From the NCBI GenBank assembly GCA_947175015.1, contig CAMWLE010000016.1:1-46643 (forward strand): a stretch of 46,643 bases of DNA, read 5' to 3'. This DNA comes from an uncultured bacterium (GTDB lineage: Bacteria > Bacillota > Clostridia > Lachnospirales > Lachnospiraceae). The notes beneath the pieces are model-generated. The model saw nothing but the letters and a program-made list of their open reading frames with translations. It made no database searches and was not told where the DNA came from. Positions within the stretch are counted from its first letter, which is position 1, and each line of letters opens with the position of its first letter. This document shows positions 1-7,753 of the stretch, piece by piece. Both the position numbers and the translations under genes were made by a program.

Positions 1-569
1 AAGTCATGTCCATGCTTATGACCTGGTTCTCGCTCTCGGTCATGTCCATGCTCACGCCCATGTTTGCAGCAAGAATGCTCCCCAATGCTTTGGTATCGTT
101 CCTGCCAATCCGCATTTACCTTTTCAAGCAATGCAAGCAATCCACTTTTCTCATCTTCCGTCAAACAGGAAAACATCTCTTCATGACGCACCTTGCGCTG
201 CTCCAATGCCTCTTCTGCCAGAAGGCGCCCTTGATTGGTCAGTGTGATATCAGTGGTACGGCGATCATCCGGGCTTTCTGTACGAGCAATCAAGCCTCCC
301 CTTTCCAGCTTCGCAAGCACTTCGCTGGCCGAACCGGGCTGAATGCCAAGTCTCTCTGTCAGTCTTCTCTGGGTAATGGGCGCCGCTTCCAGAAGAATCA
401 TTAGTATACGCTTCTGGCTTTCCCGCCCTTCATACAGGAAACGCATTGTACGATTGATGTCCCGAAGATTTATAACCAGTTTATCATTGCTGTCCGCGGC
501 ATCATAATGAGCTTCACATTCACTCTTATGTTGTTCTTTTTCCATCTCACTATTTACTTTTTTCTCCAT
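1..569 (-). CDS. MarR-family transcriptional regulator with His-rich tail (3' end outside window)
   Basis: The gene runs off the left edge; 189 codons are visible. ATG at 567-569 follows AAGGAGAT at good spacing. After about 30 charged residues the protein shows a winged-helix MarR fold: a helix-turn-helix around ITQRRLTERLGIQPGSASEVL and a wing with the typical D-D-R-R motif (SPDDRRTTDITLT). The visible C-terminus turns His/Cys rich (HSCCKHGREHGHD, then EPGHKHGHD), which suggests metal binding but could be only a flexible tail. MarR proteins bind palindromic operators as dimers and release them on ligand binding or oxidation. Two copies of a palindrome flank its promoter, so autorepression is likely. 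The gene lies downstream of the MATE pump gene on the same strand, but a terminator separates them. Family call is firm; ligand and targets are unknown. Confidence 0.85.
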   Translation of the reverse strand, partial: MEKKVNSEMEKEQHKSECEAHYDAADSNDKLVINLRDINRTMRFLYEGRESQKRILMILLEAAPITQRRLTERLGIQPGSASEVLAKLERGGLIARTESPDDRRTTDITLTNQGRLLAEEALEQRKVRHEEMFSCLTEDEKSGLLALLEKVNADWQERYQSIGEHSCCKHGREHGHDREREPGHKHGHD

Positions 570-588
570 AATAATCTCCTTTCATTTA

Positions 589-650
589 TCAAGGTACCTT
601 AATTATTTTATATTACACTTTCTATTTTGTCAAGGTACCTTAATTATTTT
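589..650 (-). promoter_or_regulatory. marR promoter flanked by two identical operator repeats
   Basis: On the minus strand a near-consensus sigma-A promoter is visible: -35 TTGACA (628-633), 17 bp spacer, -10 TAAAAT (605-610). Two identical 21 bp direct repeats at 589-609 and 630-650 each contain the perfect palindrome AAGGTACCTT (591-600 and 632-641). One copy overlaps the -35 box and the other lies just past the -10 box. Their 41 bp spacing is close to four helical turns, so two dimers could sit on the same face. This is the expected layout for MarR autorepression. Operator function is inferred. Confidence 0.75.
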
Positions 651-823
651 TTTCAGAATATGAACTGTTGTTACCGTTCACTCGCAATGTCATTCACTTA
701 AAGCTTTTTATCTCATGTGTTAATGGTACAGATAAATACTTCCGCGTATTAGATGCAGTTTACAAAACAGCAATTGCTTACATTAACGACATCGGTTCAC
801 TTCAGGCAGCTTTCTGCCAACAG

Positions 824-852
824 AAAAAGCACCAACCATTTTCGATTGGTGC
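824..852 (-). terminator. Intrinsic terminator of the MATE gene
   Basis: On the minus strand the stem GCACCAA / TTGGTGC (846-852 and 829-835) with a 10 nt loop is followed by TTTTT (828-824). It lies just after the stop codon of the MATE fusion gene. The remaining intergenic sequence between 651 and 823 shows no gene. Confidence 0.75.
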
Positions 853-879
853 CTGCTAACATATTTCTCTTTCTAATTG

Positions 880-2853
880 TTATTCATATCCTTTTTTTCT
901 TAAATAAGCAAAAATCATTTCCGCACTGGCCTGTTCTCCGATAGAACTGTCAATACACAGATCATAGTTGTCGGAATTGGCCCATGGCAATCCGGTAATC
1001 GATTTATAATAATTAGAACGTGCGGAATCCGAGTGTTCCATATTTTTTTCAGCTTCTTCCCGTGTATCCCCATACATTTCCATAATCTTTTTTATACGAT
1101 ATTCCTTTGGTGCATGAATGAAAATGCGAACCACATCCGGCTGTTCCCGAAGCACATGGTCAGCAGCACGACCAATGATCACACAAGAGCCATTTTCTGC
1201 AATCTTTTTGATAATCTTATCCTGTGCAATGATCGCCTGCTGTACAATCGTTGTACTTAAGTACAGCTCTTTCAGTCGCTCGGGAGCGTTTTTGTTAATG
1301 TCGGAAATAAACTCCGCCGCCAATCCGCTCTCCTGCGCAGCCAATGCTGTAACTTCCTTATAATAGCAGGGCACCTGCAGCATCTCCGCCAGCTTCTGTC
1401 CAATCTTCTTCCCTGCGGAACCATGCTCCCTGGAAATGGTGACGATAACACCGGGCTTAGAGGACTGGATATGTCCTTCCACCGTCGGCGCCCCTTGTTC
1501 TGCTGCCCTTTGCAGTTCTTTCCACAGCCGCACCATAACACCTGCCGTAATCAGCATAGCCAGCACATCTGCAATGGGCGCCGCCCAGAAGATTCCTGTC
1601 ACACCCAAAAAGACAGGAACAATGATAGAGAAAACAATCAAAAGCAAATCCCTCAAAATAGCCAGTGGAGCGGCCGCCTGCGCACGTCCAATGGATTGTA
1701 GGAAAATAGCACAAACCTTCTGCACACAGGTAAACAAAATCAGCAATAAATAAATCCTCAGGCAGCGGATTGCAAATTCCATATACAAATCCCCGTCCGA
1801 CCCGAACAAACGGATAAAGGCTCCCGGGAATGCTTCAAATAAGAACATACAAACAATGCCCACAATTGCCGTCCATTTTAAGACGGCTTTCAGAAGTTCC
1901 CGCACACGCCCAAAATTCTGCGCGCCGTAATTATACCCCACAATTGGCTGTGCACCTGCAGCAATACCAATAGCAATGTTCAAAACAATCTGGAACAGCT
2001 TCATAATGACAACAAAAGCCGCCAGGGGAATATCCTCACCATAGGCAGACATAGCGCCATACTTTACCAACAGAATGTTATTCACTACCGTAATAATCAC
2101 AATAGATAACTGTGTCAAAAGGCTGGACGTCCCCAGTGCCATAATCTGTCGTAGCTGTTTGAAATCAATCCGGAAGCTCCCTGCCTGCAGCCGGAAGGTC
2201 TTGCTTTTCGTCAGGTAAAAGGCACAAATCAGGAAACTGACAAACTGCCCCAGAATAGTTGCATAAGCAGCTCCTTTGATGCCCATATCAAGTACAAAAA
2301 TAGCCACCGGGTCGCCTACAATATTAATCAATGCCCCCACGATCATGGCTCCCATTGCATAACGGGGACTTCCGTCCGCACGTATAATAGATGCCAGGGT
2401 ATTCTGTGTCATGGCCAGAGGCATCATAATGTAAATGATAAAACCATAATCATGTGCCAGGCCAACCGTTGCGTCAGTAGCGCCAATCATGCGAAGCAGT
2501 CCGTCACCCCAGAGATAGCTGATCAGGATAATCACTACCCCGGATAGAAAGGAAAAGAGAATACTGTTTCCGATTCCCTGGTGAAGCGTCTTTGTCTCAT
2601 TTCTTCCCAGCGCCACACTTAAGTATGCAGCCGCGCCATCTCCAAAGAACAGGGACATGCCCCATCCAATCACCGTAATAGGGAAAATGACACCCGTTGC
2701 CGCATTTCCCAAATAGCCCACACCATTCCCCACAAAAATCTGATCCACAATGTTGTAAAGACATGAAATGATCAGTGATGCAATACAGGGGATACAGAAC
2801 TTAGCGAGAAGTTTTCCCACCTTCTCCGTTCCCAGATAATTACTTGATTCCAT
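880..2853 (-). CDS. MATE family efflux transporter fused to a cytidylate kinase-like domain
   Basis: 657 aa from the ATG at 2851-2853, which has AAGGAGGAG six bases upstream. A longer in-frame start at 2940 falls inside the leader hairpins and lacks a ribosome site. Residues ~1-455 form a 12-helix MATE transporter (start GTEKVGKLLAKFCIPCIASL; inner repeat after GAAAGAQPIVGYNYGA). MATE proteins export cationic drugs or metabolites using Na+ or H+ gradients. Residues ~470-657 resemble the cytidylate-kinase-like family (Cytidylate_kin2): VTISREHGSAGKKIG is the modified P-loop region, followed by an IIGRAADHVL segment. This N-to-C fusion occurs in Clostridia; how the kinase-like domain serves the pump is unknown. 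The long structured leader upstream suggests regulation by attenuation. Confidence 0.88.
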   Translation of the reverse strand: MESSNYLGTEKVGKLLAKFCIPCIASLIISCLYNIVDQIFVGNGVGYLGNAATGVIFPITVIGWGMSLFFGDGAAAYLSVALGRNETKTLHQGIGNSILFSFLSGVVIILISYLWGDGLLRMIGATDATVGLAHDYGFIIYIMMPLAMTQNTLASIIRADGSPRYAMGAMIVGALINIVGDPVAIFVLDMGIKGAAYATILGQFVSFLICAFYLTKSKTFRLQAGSFRIDFKQLRQIMALGTSSLLTQLSIVIITVVNNILLVKYGAMSAYGEDIPLAAFVVIMKLFQIVLNIAIGIAAGAQPIVGYNYGAQNFGRVRELLKAVLKWTAIVGIVCMFLFEAFPGAFIRLFGSDGDLYMEFAIRCLRIYLLLILFTCVQKVCAIFLQSIGRAQAAAPLAILRDLLLIVFSIIVPVFLGVTGIFWAAPIADVLAMLITAGVMVRLWKELQRAAEQGAPTVEGHIQSSKPGVIVTISREHGSAGKKIGQKLAEMLQVPCYYKEVTALAAQESGLAAEFISDINKNAPERLKELYLSTTIVQQAIIAQDKIIKKIAENGSCVIIGRAADHVLREQPDVVRIFIHAPKEYRIKKIMEMYGDTREEAEKNMEHSDSARSNYYKSITGLPWANSDNYDLCIDSSIGEQASAEMIFAYLRKKGYE

Positions 2854-2877
2854 AAACTCCTCCTTGATTTTCAGGAA

Positions 2878-3191
2878 CAAAAAAACAACACATGTACGTC
2901 GCCGCAGACCACATGTGTCGTCAAAAAATGCTATAAGCAATACTTAGAAGCCTCTTTACAAAACGCAGCCGCCAACGGCAACGGTACCTCCGCTGAGACA
3001 CACAAATCCAACGGAATGTTCCATGCCAAGAACAACGTTCACTTTGCATCGGGCTTCCTACTATATAAAACGACACATATGATACTTCGTACCGTAATCA
3101 GATTTACGTGCAAAGCACTACATGTGTCGTCCAAGTATTCCTTTTATTCAATTCCTTGGTTATTTTACCTGAAAATCCGGAGAAAAGTCAA
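2878..3191 (-). promoter_or_regulatory. MATE gene promoter and four-arm attenuator-like leader
   Basis: Promoter on the minus strand: -35 TTGACT (3186-3191), 18 bp spacer, -10 TAAAAT (3162-3167). The ~300 nt leader holds four complementary arms: arm 1 ACGACACATGT (3120-3130), arm 2 ATATGTGTCGT (3070-3080), arm 3 ACGACACATGT (2911-2921) and arm 4 ACATGTGTTGT (2885-2895), then seven T (2879-2885). Arms 3 and 4 make a terminator just before the ribosome site. Arms 1 and 2 can pair, and arms 2 and 3 can pair instead, as in classic attenuators. A small ORF ends exactly at arm 3. The arms are seen directly; the switch is inference. Confidence 0.65.
2921..3049 (-). CDS. Possible 42-residue Arg/Trp/Cys-rich leader peptide
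   Basis: ATG at 3047-3049 is preceded by AGGAAG four bases upstream, a rather short spacing. The 42 residues are rich in Arg, Trp and Cys and include the run RYRCRWRLRFVKR (residues 21-33). The TGA stop (2921-2923) abuts the 5' arm of the leader terminator, so a ribosome finishing this ORF would cover that arm. The R-x-R motifs, including RLRF, resemble the +x+ motif at which macrolide-bound ribosomes stall in ErmD-type leaders (established for those peptides). A second overlapping 22-codon ORF (3024-2956, starting MEHSVGF) is an alternative. Translation is unproven. Confidence 0.4.
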   Translation of the reverse strand: MQSERCSWHGTFRWICVSQRRYRCRWRLRFVKRLLSIAYSIF

Positions 3192-3228
3192 GTGTTTTAT
3201 TTTGAATATCTGGTTATCGTTTTTCCGT

Positions 3229-3402
3229 GTTACTGTTACTCCGTGACCAGTAACAAGCCTTCTTACGAAGGCTTTATGCACAGAGAATCGCATTGCGAAA
3301 AGGGCATTCGCAAATGCGGTGATTCCGCGCACGACTGTCTCGGGCTTTTCACGCAAAAAGCGTGTGAAAACGCCTCGCGGTGGCGTAGATATGAAAAGTA
3401 AC
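3229..3402. mobile_element. MITE copy 1, 174 bp
   Basis: The element begins GTTACTGTTACTCCGTGACC and ends GAAAAGTAAC, so both ends read GTTACT inwards. It is flanked by TTTTCCGT (3221-3228) and TTTTCCGC (3403-3410), an 8 bp target duplication with one mismatch. Inside are stem-loops such as AAGCCTTC/GAAGGCTT and the block CGCCTCGCGGTGGCG. Most of its sequence recurs in inverted orientation at 15511-15644; this copy carries extra hairpin inserts. It has no coding capacity. It sits upstream of the MATE promoter. Confidence 0.75.
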
Positions 3403-3441
3403 TTTTCCGCTGCTAATCATTATTTACTCTAACCGCTAACA

Positions 3442-3466
3442 TATGTACAGGAATCCTGTTATACAT
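3442..3466. repeat. Inverted repeat after uxuB
   Basis: TATGTACAGGAATCCTGTTATACATA-like dyad: inner arms CAGGA/TCCTG with outer TATGTA/TACATA. It lies four bases past the uxuB stop codon. It lacks a clear T tract on the minus strand, so a terminator role is uncertain. Confidence 0.35.
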
Positions 3467-3469
3467 AAT

Positions 3470-5083
3470 TTAACCCACATACTTTTCCAAAACTGCCCGC
3501 ACAGCCCCCGGCCCTGCTGTCAATTCTTTAAAATATCCACACACAAGCTCCGCCATTCCCACTTCATACAAATTTACGCCGAAGATGTTTTCATTTTCCA
3601 GAATGGGTTTTAAACGACTCTCCATATCGCATACATTCCCAAGTGAAATATCCGCCAAATAAGGACATACGGTATCCAGCAGCGGATCAGGACTTAACGC
3701 AAATGCAATTCCTCTGTCATCCACTGCCATAAGATAGCGGAGCCATCCTGCGAACACCAACGGAATCATCTTCAGCTTCGCCGTACTCAACTGTTTGGAA
3801 TTCTTGTAAGCTTTGATTGTCTCCCCAAACCGAATCGCAAGCTTCTGGGATGTGTCTGTGGCAATCCTTTGCGGTGTATCAGGCATAAAAGGATTCGGTA
3901 TTCTGACCTGCAACACAGTATCAATAAACTCTTTCGGGTCCAACACACCCGGATTTACCACCACCGGAAGCCCTTCTTCATAGCCAATGATTTCTACCAG
4001 CTTTTTTAGCTGCTCATCCTTCATCTCATCTGAAATTTTCACATAACCCAACAGACAGCCATAAATTGCCAGTGCTGTGTGAAGGGGATTCAGGCAGGTA
4101 CAAACCTTCATTTTCTCCACTTTTTCAACCGTTTCTCTGTCTGTAAACATCACGCCGCCCTGCTCCAGCGCCGGCCGGCCATTGGGAAACGTATCCTCAA
4201 TCACCAGATATTCGCACTCTTCCGCATTTACAAAGGGGGCAACATATGTATTTTTCGATGTAATGACCGGTTCCAACTCCTGAATTCCGTCTTTTTTCAG
4301 AATCTCTTCCACAGAAGCATCCGGCCTCGGTGTAATTTTGTCAATCATAGTCCATGGGAAGGTTACCTTATCCCTGTTGCGAATGTAATCGAGAAATCCT
4401 TTCTCAACCTTACCATTTTCCGTCCATTTTTCAGCAAAGCTGTTGATTGCCTCATACAAACGATCTCCATTGTGAGAACAATTGTCCATGCTGACCATGG
4501 CAACCGGCTTTTCCCCATCCAGATAACGGGCATATAAAAGAGAAGCTACCTTTCCCATATAACTTATGGGCATTTCAGGACCTGCTATAAAATCAGCCGC
4601 CACCGCCGGAAGCACTTCCCCTGCTCCATTGACCAGGCTATATCCCTTTTCTGTAATAGTAAAGGATACCATCTGAAGGGATTCCTTACTGAAAATCTCC
4701 TTGAGACGTTCATATTCCACATCATTGTCGGAATCCAGAATACAGGATTCTACAACACTTCCCACCACTGTTTTCTCAATCGTTCCGTCCGCTTTCAGTG
4801 TCACAAGAATGCTGTAATCATCATGGGGGCGATTCATTTTCTCAATAATTTCATAGTCAAATCCTTCCGCAACCACCAACCCCCTGTCCATGGTGCCTGC
4901 ATTCAGCAGCTTCTGTATCACGTTTGCCTGAAATGCCCGAAAAATATTCCCTGCGCCAAAATGAATCCAGAAAGGACGTTCCCTGGTGGCCGCAGCTACC
5001 GCCTCACGGTCGAATTGAGGAAGATCATATCCTGCTGCTTCCCATTCCGCTCTGTTTTCTAATCCGACTTTATTTAATATCAT
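3470..5083 (-). CDS. uxuB: Fructuronate reductase (D-mannonate oxidoreductase), mannitol dehydrogenase family
   Basis: 537 aa from the ATG at 5081-5083, which follows AAGGAAGAGGG; the in-frame ATG 24 codons earlier has no ribosome site. The enzyme interconverts D-fructuronate and D-mannonate with NAD(H) in glucuronate breakdown. Near the N-terminus (FWIHFGAGNIFRAFQ) lies the dinucleotide-binding glycine motif of the polyol dehydrogenase family. Further family segments are VAMVSMDNCSHNGD and FPWTMIDKITPRP, and the lysine-containing NPLHTALAIYGCLLG segment belongs to the catalytic C-terminal domain. It follows uxuA on the same strand after 239 nt. The function assignment is strengthened by that pairing; other members of the family act on mannitol, tagaturonate or arabinitol. 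Confidence 0.88.
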   Translation of the reverse strand: MILNKVGLENRAEWEAAGYDLPQFDREAVAAATRERPFWIHFGAGNIFRAFQANVIQKLLNAGTMDRGLVVAEGFDYEIIEKMNRPHDDYSILVTLKADGTIEKTVVGSVVESCILDSDNDVEYERLKEIFSKESLQMVSFTITEKGYSLVNGAGEVLPAVAADFIAGPEMPISYMGKVASLLYARYLDGEKPVAMVSMDNCSHNGDRLYEAINSFAEKWTENGKVEKGFLDYIRNRDKVTFPWTMIDKITPRPDASVEEILKKDGIQELEPVITSKNTYVAPFVNAEECEYLVIEDTFPNGRPALEQGGVMFTDRETVEKVEKMKVCTCLNPLHTALAIYGCLLGYVKISDEMKDEQLKKLVEIIGYEEGLPVVVNPGVLDPKEFIDTVLQVRIPNPFMPDTPQRIATDTSQKLAIRFGETIKAYKNSKQLSTAKLKMIPLVFAGWLRYLMAVDDRGIAFALSPDPLLDTVCPYLADISLGNVCDMESRLKPILENENIFGVNLYEVGMAELVCGYFKELTAGPGAVRAVLEKYVG

Positions 5084-5164
5084 TTTGCAAGCCCTCTTCC
5101 TTATATCTTTTTTATCCTGTAATCCCAATGCTATGTCCTGTCCTTGCACTTTCATTAAAACTTT

Positions 5165-5277
5165 TCATTCCATATTTTGAAATTTCGGTCGCCGTTTATG
5201 ACTTTTGATTTCTTTTTTGAGATTCTGGATACTGTTTATAACTATTGATTTCTTTTTTTATTCCGGGTACCGTTTAT
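5165..5277. repeat. Three imperfect ~40 bp tandem repeats between uxuA and uxuB
   Basis: Read on the minus strand, three successive units begin ATAAACGGTACC, ATAAACAGTATCC and ATAAACGGCGACC, each followed by an A-rich stretch with AAGAAATCAA. The period is 38-40 bp and the last unit is most diverged. They fill the gap between the two uxu genes. Function unknown; a regulatory or merely slipped repeat is possible. Confidence 0.6.
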
Positions 5278-5322
5278 GTCTTGTCTCCTGTTGACTGCCA
5301 GGCTCAACTACACAGATACCTC

Positions 5323-6399
5323 TCAAATACCGCGGCGAGACGCTTTATCAATAGCCTCCCAGAGACCGTTTAAATAAGTCGCTCCCAAAGCCCTGTCATA
5401 CAGTCCATACCCTGGCATTGCAACTTCATCCCATATCATGCGCCCATGGTCCGGACGGATAGGGCCTGTAAATCCAATGTCATACAACGCTTTCATAATC
5501 TCATACATATCAAAAGATCCATCGTCAGAAAGGTGTGCTGCTTCCTCAAAATTATCGGTCGTGATAAACTTCAGGTTTCGCACATGAGCAAAATGAATTC
5601 TTCCTTTCAGGGAACGAATCATATCTGGAAGATCATTTTCCAGTTTGGTTCCATAGGAGCCGGAACAAAATGTCACACCATTATGGGGATTGTCCACCAT
5701 TTTCATCATACGAAGTATATTGGCCTTATTGATAATAATACGCGGAAGCCCAAATACACTCCATGCGGGATCATCCGGATGAATTGCCATATTGATGTCA
5801 TATTTATCACACACCGGCATGATCCTTTCCAGAAAATATTGCAGGTTTGCGAATAGTTTTTCATCGTCAATCCCCTGATACATTTCAAACAATTCTTTCA
5901 CATGAGCCATACGCTCCGGCTCCCAACCCGGCATCACTGCGCCGTTCATGTCACCGGCTATGGACGCAAACATTTCTTCCGGGTGAATGGCGTCCACTGC
6001 CTTCTGCGTATACGCCAGCACCGTGGAACCGTCCGGTCTCACCCTTGCCAGTTCGGTACGTGTCCAGTCAAACACCGGCATAAAATTATAACATACCAGG
6101 TGAATATTCTCCTGCCCCAGATTTTCAAGGGTTTTCATGTAATTCTCTATATATTCTTCCCTTTCCGGTATGCCGGTTTTAATGGCCTCATGAACATTCA
6201 CACTCTCAATACCGGCCACTTTAAGCCCTGCCGCTTCCACTTCCTCTTTCATGGCACGAATACGTTCCCTGCTCCACACTTCTCCCGGCGCAGTATCATA
6301 TAATGTTGTAATCACCCCTGCCACACCGGGAATCTGTCGAATCTGCTTCAACGTAACCGTGTCAAATTCAGAACCATACCACCTTAATGTCATTTCCAT
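5323..6399 (-). CDS. uxuA: Mannonate dehydratase
   Basis: 358 aa from the ATG at 6397-6399 with AGGAGAAGAG upstream; a longer in-frame start at 6522 would overlap the promoter. The enzyme dehydrates D-mannonate to 2-keto-3-deoxy-D-gluconate in the hexuronate pathway. It is a TIM-barrel metal enzyme; visible conserved pieces are LRWYG at the start, SIAGDMNGAV, MAIHPDDP (metal His), FCSGSYG (metal Cys), IHFAHVRN (His) and RPDHGRM near the C-terminus. Length matches the family. It is the first gene of a uxuA-uxuB operon; kdgK and kdgA are not in the window. Confidence 0.95.
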   Translation of the reverse strand: MEMTLRWYGSEFDTVTLKQIRQIPGVAGVITTLYDTAPGEVWSRERIRAMKEEVEAAGLKVAGIESVNVHEAIKTGIPEREEYIENYMKTLENLGQENIHLVCYNFMPVFDWTRTELARVRPDGSTVLAYTQKAVDAIHPEEMFASIAGDMNGAVMPGWEPERMAHVKELFEMYQGIDDEKLFANLQYFLERIMPVCDKYDINMAIHPDDPAWSVFGLPRIIINKANILRMMKMVDNPHNGVTFCSGSYGTKLENDLPDMIRSLKGRIHFAHVRNLKFITTDNFEEAAHLSDDGSFDMYEIMKALYDIGFTGPIRPDHGRMIWDEVAMPGYGLYDRALGATYLNGLWEAIDKASRRGI

Positions 6400-6493
6400 A
6401 ATCTCTTCTCCTATTCCAGTTCCGCAACTGTCCGGCCAGCTCCCAATTTCCTTCGCCCGCCCCTTTTGTCTTGCACTGATGTGCTTTGAGAGT

Positions 6494-6522
6494 ATTATAT
6501 AATTTCTTCCATTTTTAGCCAA
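6494..6522 (-). promoter_or_regulatory. uxuA promoter
   Basis: Minus strand -35 TTGGCT (6517-6522), 17 bp spacer, -10 TATAAT (6494-6499), about 90 nt before the uxuA start codon. No clear catabolite-repression site was identified by eye. Confidence 0.7.
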
Positions 6523-6582
6523 TTGAGATTATTGTTGTCCATATTGTAAAAATTGCGGTTTCACACATGTATTTGCGCTGCA

Positions 6583-6790
6583 AAATATACTCGTGAAAAC
6601 ATTCATTTGCCGCTTTCAGTTCTGTATTGCAGAAACGTTTACTTGTGATATATTTTATATGGTAAATGATTTTGGTCCTGGTTATATACTCGCAAATGTA
6701 TTCCTTTGCCGTTTTCTGTCCTACATCACAGCAACACTCGCTTGTTATACAAGAAAAGCGGCAAATAGTTGCGTTTACGGGTATACATTA
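6583..6790. repeat. Three-copy repeat forming a large inverted repeat upstream of uxuA
   Basis: A ~35 bp motif, TATACTCG then TTTGCCGCTTT about 12 bases later, occurs directly at 6586-6616 and at 6685-6715 (99 bp apart). It occurs a third time inverted at 6755-6785. Copies two and three can fold into a ~100 nt hairpin. The stretch 6523-6787 contains no other gene. It adjoins the decayed Rpn gene and may be debris of a mobile element. Confidence 0.55.
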
Positions 6791-7374
6791 CAGATTACGA
6801 TAAATTCTGTCGTCTTCCCAATCAGGATATCTTTGAATGAAATCACATATTTTAGCCACCAGAGCTTGCTCTTCCTCCAAGATATCTGCGATTTGTTCAA
6901 CTGTCATGCCCTTTGCCATTTTCTTCCTGATCAGACCAATCACTTTCTTAGTTTCACCAATTGCTATCCCCTCATCTCTCACATAGTCATCACGGGCATT
7001 TTGATCTCTTATCTGCTTCATATGCGCCTCATATAAGGCCTTCAGGCTCCTGCCAAGGCTCATCCTCTTTACCTCCCTGATTGCTTCCAGTATCCCGCAT
7101 TTTCTGTCTTGATCATATCCAAATCCTCCTCTGTCCGCGCATTGATCAGACGAATCCAGTCATCCATCTGCCCTGTCCCATCTAATTTTTTTCTCAACTC
7201 AATAATATGTATCTCAAAAAGCTCTGAAAACTCCTTCCCCTCTTTATCCCGACGATATCTTTTCCACAGGAAAGTGTTGGCCATGCGTACTGATTTAATC
7301 TGTTCTAAGGGAATACCAAGCACATCGCTGATGAAATGCTTCCTGATCTTTGAATAAAAAGCATAGATTTTCAT
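6788..7374 (-). pseudogene. Rpn family recombination-promoting nuclease / putative transposase, decayed
   Basis: Two minus-strand fragments (7069-7374 and 6788-7063) together resemble the ends of Lachnospiraceae Rpn/PD-(D/E)XK proteins. The N-terminal part has FYSKIRKHFISDVLGIPLE, then jumps from FLWKRYRR to DKEGKEFSELFEIHIIEL, skipping roughly the 100-residue nuclease core seen in full-length relatives as I recall them. A one-base loss near 7090-7095 then breaks the frame. Reading through it restores LEAIREVKRMSLGRSLKALYE, the expected continuation. The C-terminal segment has the family's EGIAIGE and helix ending. Known Rpn proteins are DNA nucleases that promote recombination; this copy should be inactive. 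Confidence 0.7.
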
Positions 7375-7493
7375 GATAAATAGAATTTTTGACTTCAGAC
7401 ATCAAATACATTAGAAAGTGTTATGCTTTGTTTTCATCATATCATCTTTTGCTATGGTGTGCAAGCAAATTCTGCAACATTAGAAATTTCACC

Positions 7494-7631
7494 GTTACAG
7501 TTCAGCCATGGTACCGCGAAGTCAAAATTGCGTTTCTATGCAATTTTACATGACTTGCAGGCGCCAAAATGAGTTAAAAACTCATTTTGTGTGCATCAGC
7601 GTTACAGTTTAGCAGAAGGCTGAATTGTAAC
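7494..7631. mobile_element. MITE copy 3 (divergent subtype), 138 bp
   Basis: Terminal inverted repeats GTTACAGTTCAGCC (7494-7507) and GGCTGAATTGTAAC (7618-7631) match at 13 of 14 positions. A perfect 8 bp duplication ATTTCACC flanks it (7486-7493 and 7632-7639). Internal stems include AAAATTGC/GCAATTTT and CAAAATGAG/CTCATTTTG. The block TGTGCATCAG next to GTTAC is shared with the copy at 15511-15644. No ORF. Confidence 0.75.
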
Positions 7632-7646
7632 ATTTCACCAATGCCA

Positions 7647-7675
7647 TTGCGACGGACATTGTGATATGCTAAAAT
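7647..7675 (+). promoter_or_regulatory. Promoter for nucleotidyltransferase-like gene
   Basis: TTGCGA (7647-7652), 17 bp spacer, TAAAAT (7670-7675). It begins eight bases after the target duplication of the neighbouring MITE. A TATAAT at 7701-7706 is an alternative -10 without a good -35. Confidence 0.5.
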
Positions 7676-7753
7676 GAAAAAAGCAAATCAGAATTCATCA
7701 TATAATAGCTTCATAATTAGAACACAGGCAATCATGCAATGGGGGCAGATACT

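Noticed and set aside
2854..2940. 29-codon N-terminal extension of the MATE protein
   Set aside because: It lies within the leader terminator hairpin, whereas the ATG at 2853 has an ideal ribosome site.
2881..3130. Known riboswitch (guanidine or similar) upstream of the MATE gene
   Set aside because: I could not find the conserved bases of the guanidine classes; the arms fit an attenuator better.
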